Source: JBNKDD01 sp050288085
Lineage (GTDB): Bacteria; Chloroflexota; Anaerolineae; Aggregatilineales; UBA3940
DNA length: 9,572 nt
Assembly (NCBI GenBank): GCA_050288085.1
Contig: JBNKDD010000219.1
Location: 1-9,572 of the forward strand
Direction: 5' to 3'
In this document: positions 5,980 through 9,572 of the stretch, piece after piece
Numbering within the stretch: position 1 is the stretch's first letter
Layout of the letters: each line of letters opens with the position of its first letter
Notes under the pieces: model-generated
Database searches by the model: none
What the model was told of the DNA's origin: nothing
Seen by the model: only the letters and a program-made list of their open reading frames with translations
Position numbers and translations under genes: made by a program

Positions 5980-8241
5980 TTATGCAATGCCCAGCAGCAG
6001 CCCGCCTTGATAGACCAGCACCGCTGCCGTCCACGAGACGGCCATCGCCAACCCGATGCTGAATGCCGTCCATTTACCCCCGAACTCCTGCCGCAGCGTG
6101 GTGATGGTTGCCATGCAGGGCACGGTCAGCAGCACAAACACACAGTAGGCAACGGCGGACAGCGGCGTAAACGCGCCTCTCAGGGCAACTGCCAGCGCGG
6201 GATCAACCGCTTCTTCTTCTGCCTCGCCAAACAAATTCACGCCCGGAATCAGGCTGATTGTCGCCCGGATCGTATCCCAGGTTGCTTTGAGAAAGGACAG
6301 GCCGATCTCGCCCAGGTCTTGTAAAAAGGTGGTCGGCTCGGTGGCCTCTTCGATCTCCCCGCCGACATACACCTGGCTGAGGGTCGAAACGACGATCTCC
6401 TTCGCTACGAACCCGGTAATCAGGGCGGAGGATGCTTCCCAGGTGCCAAACCCGGCAGGCTTGAGGGCTGGGGCAATCGCTCCACCGACCACCGCCAATG
6501 CGCTGTGTTCGGTGTCTACCTGGGCAAAGTGGGCTTCCGGTGGCGCATCAGCCGGGATCGCCATCAGTAACCAGATGCAGATCGAGACCAACAAAATGAT
6601 CGTGGTGGCGTTTCGGATAAAGTCGTAGGTCCGTTCCCAGGTGTGGATCAACACCCCCTTGATCGATGGGGCACGGTAGGGGGGCAGTTCGATCACAAAG
6701 GGGCTGTCTTCCTCGGTGCGGAGCAGCGTCCGCTTCAAAGCCAGCCCGACCAGGATCGCTATCACAATGCCCAACATATACATGGCAAACACCAGCGTCC
6801 CGGCATTGACCCCAAAGAAAGCTGTGCCGATCACCACGTAGACAGGCAGGCGTGCGCCGCAGCTCATAAACGGGACGAGCAGCCCGGTTAGCAGCCGGTC
6901 GCGGGGATTATCGAGTGTACGGGTGGCATAGATGGCGGGCACCGTGCAGCCAAACCCCAGCAGCATCGGGATGAAGCTCTTTCCGTGCAGGCCAATAAAG
7001 CGCATCGACCGGTCCATCAATAATGCGGCACGGGCAATATAGCCACTGTCTTCCAGCATCGCGATGAAGAAATACATGAACATCAGCACCGGGATGAAAA
7101 CCAGCACACCGCCCACTCCGGCGATCACACCATCCACCACCATCGATTCGACCCAGGTACCGCCCAATCCGAGCAGATTCAAAACGGCCAGCGCCCAACG
7201 GGTCACCGGCCCGCCGAATACCCCGTCGATCCAATCGAGATAATACGCGGATATATTGGCCGTCATCTGGAAGACAAACCACATCACCGCGATAAATACC
7301 GGTATCCCCACCACCGGATGGGTCAGCACCCGGTCGATTTTATCGGATAGGGTGAACCGGTCGATTCCAGGCCGCTTGACAACCTGATGTACCAGCCCGT
7401 TAATGTAACCATAGCGCCGGTCGGTGATCAGGATGTCGGCCTCTTCCCCGGAGATGCTCTCAAGTTGTCCGATCTCCTCCTGTGCGAGGTGTAACGCTTC
7501 AGCCTGATCCGCCAGCCGTGCCGCAATGCCGGGATCGTTCTCCAGCAGTTTGATCGCCAGCCAGCGTGGATTTCTCCCCGTGATCAGATTCTCTAACCGG
7601 GTAATCCCGGCCTCAATGTCGGCTCCATAATCAACCTTAAATGCCTGTTGGTTGTGAGTCATTGCCAGCTTGAGGATGCAGTCTTTGAGTTCATTAGTGC
7701 CGCGTGCCAACCGGGCAACCGTCGGCACCAGGTGCACCTGGCCCAACCCGTGTGATAGGCGGTCAAGGTCAATCGAAATGCCGCGCGCCTCGACCATGTC
7801 CATCATATTGAGGGCCACTATCACCGGCAGGCCCATCTCCACGATCTGAATGGTCAGGTAGAGATTGCGTTCCAGGTTGCTGGCATCCACCACGACTACC
7901 ACCACATCCGGGTTTTCGTCCAGTAAAAAATCCAGGGCAATCGTCTCTTCAGCGGAGAAAGGAGTCAGGCTGTAGGTTCCGGGTAGATCGACGATCTCGA
8001 AGTCATGACTGTCGATAGTCAGGTGGCCCTCGCGCTTCTCGACGGTCTTGCCGGGCCAGTTTCCGACTTCCTGCCTGGCCCCGGTCAGCGCATTAAAGAT
8101 TGTACTTTTACCGGCATTGGGGTTGCCTGCAACAGCAACCCTGAAGGGCTTTGATTGGTCAGTCGGGTTTGTCTGTGTATCGTTTTGTTTGGTCGAATCG
8201 TGCCTGAGGGCCTGAGCGTGATCGCATTTTGGACAGGTCAT
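5980..8241 (-). CDS. feoB: ferrous iron transport GTPase-permease FeoB
   Basis: A 753-residue inner-membrane Fe2+ transporter. The cytoplasmic G domain begins near residue 33: G1 GNPNAGKST (39-47), G2 Thr66 in PGKTVEKREG, G3 DLPG (85-88) and G4 NMMD (145-148). A helical GDI-like region follows to about 300. The membrane part then has the two Gate repeats with conserved Cys, GFGCTVPAI (Cys432) and FMSCGARLP (Cys461). The C-terminal half includes the VAKEIVVSTLSQVY segment and an acidic loop near 630-680. Before the G domain is a short tail with CPKCDH. The frame opens at ATG 8265, but I choose ATG 8241 because GGAG lies 5 nt before it while 8265 has no Shine-Dalgarno. feoA ends 56 nt upstream, so the two are likely one transcript. 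Expected to be induced in iron-poor, low-oxygen conditions (family knowledge). Confidence 0.95.
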   Translation of the reverse strand: MTCPKCDHAQALRHDSTKQNDTQTNPTDQSKPFRVAVAGNPNAGKSTIFNALTGARQEVGNWPGKTVEKREGHLTIDSHDFEIVDLPGTYSLTPFSAEETIALDFLLDENPDVVVVVVDASNLERNLYLTIQIVEMGLPVIVALNMMDMVEARGISIDLDRLSHGLGQVHLVPTVARLARGTNELKDCILKLAMTHNQQAFKVDYGADIEAGITRLENLITGRNPRWLAIKLLENDPGIAARLADQAEALHLAQEEIGQLESISGEEADILITDRRYGYINGLVHQVVKRPGIDRFTLSDKIDRVLTHPVVGIPVFIAVMWFVFQMTANISAYYLDWIDGVFGGPVTRWALAVLNLLGLGGTWVESMVVDGVIAGVGGVLVFIPVLMFMYFFIAMLEDSGYIARAALLMDRSMRFIGLHGKSFIPMLLGFGCTVPAIYATRTLDNPRDRLLTGLLVPFMSCGARLPVYVVIGTAFFGVNAGTLVFAMYMLGIVIAILVGLALKRTLLRTEEDSPFVIELPPYRAPSIKGVLIHTWERTYDFIRNATTIILLVSICIWLLMAIPADAPPEAHFAQVDTEHSALAVVGGAIAPALKPAGFGTWEASSALITGFVAKEIVVSTLSQVYVGGEIEEATEPTTFLQDLGEIGLSFLKATWDTIRATISLIPGVNLFGEAEEEAVDPALAVALRGAFTPLSAVAYCVFVLLTVPCMATITTLRQEFGGKWTAFSIGLAMAVSWTAAVLVYQGGLLLGIA

Positions 8242-8297
8242 CAATACTCCAGAAGAACTGACCATGATCGGTCATTATTATTCATTATGTTGGGTGA

Positions 8298-8600
8298 TTA
8301 GAGGTTCTTGACGGTGTTAACCAGGATTTTCTCAGCCATGCCCCGGCCTATCGCCATACGGGTATCCTCTTTGACGGCGAGGATCAGGGGGCCGCGGCCA
8401 TGACGCTGCACCACCCGGACTTCGTCTCCTGTTGAAAGGCCGAGTTCGGCCAGCCGCTTTCGGAGAGTCTTTCCGCCTTCAATGCTGACCAGCCGCACGC
8501 ATTGATCGCATCGGGCGTTGCATAAAGGGAAGCAGGTTGCACAGTCGCTGTCCTGATTCTGGCAGGCGAGGTAAGGATGTTTTCTTCCGTGATGTCGCAT
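8298..8600 (-). CDS. feoA: FeoA with Cys-rich N-terminal extension
   Basis: A 100-residue cytoplasmic protein. Residues 37-97 are the SH3-like FeoA domain (KTLRKRLAELGLSTGDEVRV, then GPLILAVKEDTRMAIGRGMA), which partners FeoB in Fe2+ uptake. Residues 1-36 are an extension not found in the typical FeoA of about 75 residues. It holds six Cys, at 13, 20, 23, 27, 31 and 34, spaced C-x6-C-x2-C-x3-C-x3-C-x2-C, enough to bind a metal or Fe-S cluster; that role is inference. ATG 8600 is well supported by AAGGAGGG 6 nt upstream, so the extension is very likely translated. It is the first gene of the feo block, with feoB following. The leader carries an operator-like repeat and a hairpin, described separately. 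Confidence 0.9.
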   Translation of the reverse strand: MRHHGRKHPYLACQNQDSDCATCFPLCNARCDQCVRLVSIEGGKTLRKRLAELGLSTGDEVRVVQRHGRGPLILAVKEDTRMAIGRGMAEKILVNTVKNL

Positions 8601-8602
8601 CT

Positions 8603-8624
8603 ATTGCCCTCCTTATGGGGCAAT
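8603..8624 (-). promoter_or_regulatory. hairpin enclosing the feoA Shine-Dalgarno
   Basis: In the feoA leader, ATTGCCC (8624-8618) pairs perfectly with GGGCAAT (8609-8603) around an 8-nt loop, CATAAGGA. The 3' arm ends 2 nt before the ATG. The ribosome-binding sequence AAGGAGGG is split between loop and stem, so folding would hide part of it. This may limit feoA translation; a chance hairpin is possible. Confidence 0.5.
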
Positions 8625-8639
8625 CTTGTAAACAAGTTT

Positions 8640-8677
8640 TAAGGTTACCCTTATAATACTGATTTTGGGTAACCTTA
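8640..8677 (-). promoter_or_regulatory. feoA promoter with operator-like inverted repeat
   Basis: TAAGGTTACCC (8640-8650) and GGGTAACCTTA (8667-8677) form a perfect 11-bp inverted repeat with a 16-nt AT-rich spacer. On the minus strand the spacer holds TATTAT (8658-8653), the likely feoA -10, so the arms would cover the -35/-10 gap and the start site. TAAGGTTA differs by one base from the TTAGGTTA half-site of DtxR/IdeR operators, and these regulators commonly repress iron uptake. The -35 (TTTCTA) is weak. The regulator is not in the window. Confidence 0.55.
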
Positions 8678-8686
8678 GAAATGCTG

Positions 8687-8710
8687 TTTGTCATTTTTTG
8701 ATGTGACAAA
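8687..8710. promoter_or_regulatory. second inverted repeat upstream of feoA
   Basis: TTTGTCA (8687-8693) and TGACAAA (8704-8710) form a perfect 7-bp inverted repeat with a 10-nt T-rich spacer. It lies 10 nt after the stop of the racemase gene and just upstream of the feoA promoter. It may be an upstream regulator site. As a terminator for the racemase it would be poor, because the stem is AT-rich and no T-run follows on the minus strand. Confidence 0.35.
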
Positions 8711-8719
8711 TGTCCGTCT

Positions 8720-9415
8720 TTATTGACCTATCGCCAGATTGAGGGCTGCTTCGGCATGTATGGTGGTCGTATCGAACAGGGGAATGCTTACATCGTCCTC
8801 GCCGACCAGCAGTGGAATCTCCGTGCAGCCCAGGATCACGCCCTCCGCCCCTTGCCTGACCAGCGTTTCGATCACCTTCACGTACTCCGCCCGTGATTCG
8901 TCGCGGATAATGCCCTTGGCCAGCTCATTGTAGATTACTGTATTGACGATCTCTCTCTCGTCGGCGTCGGGAACCAGCACATCGATCCCCCGCGCCTTGA
9001 GCGAGGTCGGATAGAGTTCATGCTCCATCGTGAAGCGGGTGCCCAACAGCCCGACCGTCTTCAGCCCGCGGGCGATGATCGCATCGGCGACCGCATCCAA
9101 CAGGCTCAACACCGGGATGTTGATCGCGGCCTTTACATCATCCAGTACGATATGCATGGTGTTAGTCGCGATCACAGCGAAGTCTGCGCCTGCCGCTTCG
9201 AGCTTTTGAGCGGCTTCGGCCAGTCCTTTCCCGATTAAGTCCCAGCGTCCCTGATTGGGCCAGTCTACGTAAGGCTGAAAAGAGACACTGTAGATCAACA
9301 CTTCGGGATAGCCGTAATCTCCGAACCGCTCAGTATAGGTTCGGGTGATGTACTGGTAGTACTCGATCGTCGATTCGGGACTCATCCCGCCGATAATGCC
9401 GATTTTCTTGTGCAT
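8720..9415 (-). CDS. aspartate/glutamate racemase-family amino-acid racemase (YgeA/RacX-like)
   Basis: A 231-residue soluble enzyme of the PLP-independent Asp/Glu racemase superfamily, the usual length for its two alpha/beta domains. It opens with KKIGIIGGMSPEST, the signature of this branch. The first active-site position is Thr84 in IATNTMH rather than Cys; the second is Cys197 in LGCTEIPLL. The same Thr/Cys pair is known in E. coli YgeA (Thr83/Cys197), a racemase of low and broad activity, so the change fits the subfamily rather than marking a dead enzyme. The likely role is making D-amino acids such as D-Glu or D-Asp for wall or signalling uses; the substrate is not readable. ATG 9415 has AAGGA about 10 nt upstream. 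It lies on the same strand as the feo genes but ends 119 nt before feoA, which has its own promoter. Confidence 0.9.
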   Translation of the reverse strand: MHKKIGIIGGMSPESTIEYYQYITRTYTERFGDYGYPEVLIYSVSFQPYVDWPNQGRWDLIGKGLAEAAQKLEAAGADFAVIATNTMHIVLDDVKAAINIPVLSLLDAVADAIIARGLKTVGLLGTRFTMEHELYPTSLKARGIDVLVPDADEREIVNTVIYNELAKGIIRDESRAEYVKVIETLVRQGAEGVILGCTEIPLLVGEDDVSIPLFDTTTIHAEAALNLAIGQ

Positions 9416-9441
9416 GAGTGGTTTATCCTTAAATACATTGG

Positions 9442-9472
9442 CTACAAGTTAAGAGTTCTTGCGAGTTGTCAA
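9442..9472 (-). promoter_or_regulatory. candidate promoter of the racemase gene
   Basis: The minus strand has a perfect TTGACA at 9472-9467. The -10 is poor: TTGTAG (9447-9442) at 19 nt is the best I find. The -35 overlaps a TTGTCA on the plus strand that may serve the divergent frame. Confidence 0.3.
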
Positions 9473-9497
9473 GCCAATAAATGGATACAATTCGCCT

Positions 9498-9572
9498 GTG
9501 AAAAAGACGAAACAGAAATCAAAAAGTACGGTCCAGCATACACGGGCTATCCAGGTTGATAAACAAAAACGC
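9498..9572 (+). CDS. possible start of a Lys-rich protein, cut by window edge
   Basis: From GTG 9498 the frame stays open for 25 codons to the last base and encodes a very basic sequence beginning MKKTKQKSKSTVQH. It is divergent from the racemase gene. There is no Shine-Dalgarno. TACAAT at 9486-9491 ends 6 nt before the GTG, the spacing expected for a leaderless transcript, though the upstream TTGTCA (9466-9471) is only 14 nt away. The piece is too short to name, and basic A-rich DNA stays open easily by chance. Confidence 0.35.
   Translation, partial: MKKTKQKSKSTVQHTRAIQVDKQKR

Noticed and set aside
5905..6891. Several plus-strand open frames opposite feoB and its downstream gap
   Set aside because: They mirror FeoB coding sequence; their Gln/His/Arg-rich translations are typical shadow frames.
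8720..9415. Inactive racemase because the first catalytic Cys is Thr
   Set aside because: The Thr/Cys pair is the established arrangement of the YgeA-type subfamily, and the GGMSPEST signature places the protein there.

Overview
The window looks like an ordinary chromosomal stretch of a free-living bacterium with moderate-to-high GC and AG-rich Shine-Dalgarno sites. Chloroflexota (Anaerolineae-like) is my best guess. It rests on the gene families (a stand-alone two-nuclease TM0106-type protein, a Cys-rich feo locus) and on a 28-bp perfect palindrome of a type I associate with such genomes. No marker gene proves it. I see no tRNA, rRNA, CRISPR array, transposase, phage gene or other mobile element.

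Layout. Bases 2-1156 (+) are the 3' part of a PAS-containing sensor histidine kinase that is cut by the window edge. Bases 1279-1932 (+) encode a HAD-superfamily phosphatase, convergent with a small HEAT-repeat protein (1946-2362, -). An intergenic stretch with several short inverted repeats leads into 2612-4039 (+), a protein joining a RecB/Cas4-like Fe-S nuclease, a helix-hairpin-helix segment and a DEDD exonuclease domain. A perfect 28-bp palindrome (4050-4077) separates it from the convergent feo locus.

The minus-strand block 8600 to 4090 reads feoA, feoB, a five-helix membrane protein with a periplasmic/extracytoplasmic SGNH hydrolase domain, then feoC. FeoB is the GTP-dependent ferrous iron permease, FeoA its small SH3-like partner, and FeoC a winged-helix protein with a four-Cys cluster motif. 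The SGNH gene sits inside this block, 9 nt from feoC. Ahead of feoA there is an 11-bp perfect inverted repeat flanking the likely -10, resembling DtxR/IdeR-type half-sites. Closer to the gene is an mRNA hairpin that takes in part of the feoA Shine-Dalgarno. Together they suggest layered control of iron uptake.

Upstream of feoA on the same strand is an aspartate/glutamate-racemase-family enzyme with the Thr/Cys active-site pair (8720-9415, -). Divergent from it, a Lys-rich reading frame starts at about 9498 (+) and runs off the window.

Most of the window is well explained by known families. The points most worth a second look are the feoA leader (operator plus hairpin), the Cys-rich extension of FeoA, the SGNH membrane protein inside feo, and the two-nuclease fusion.
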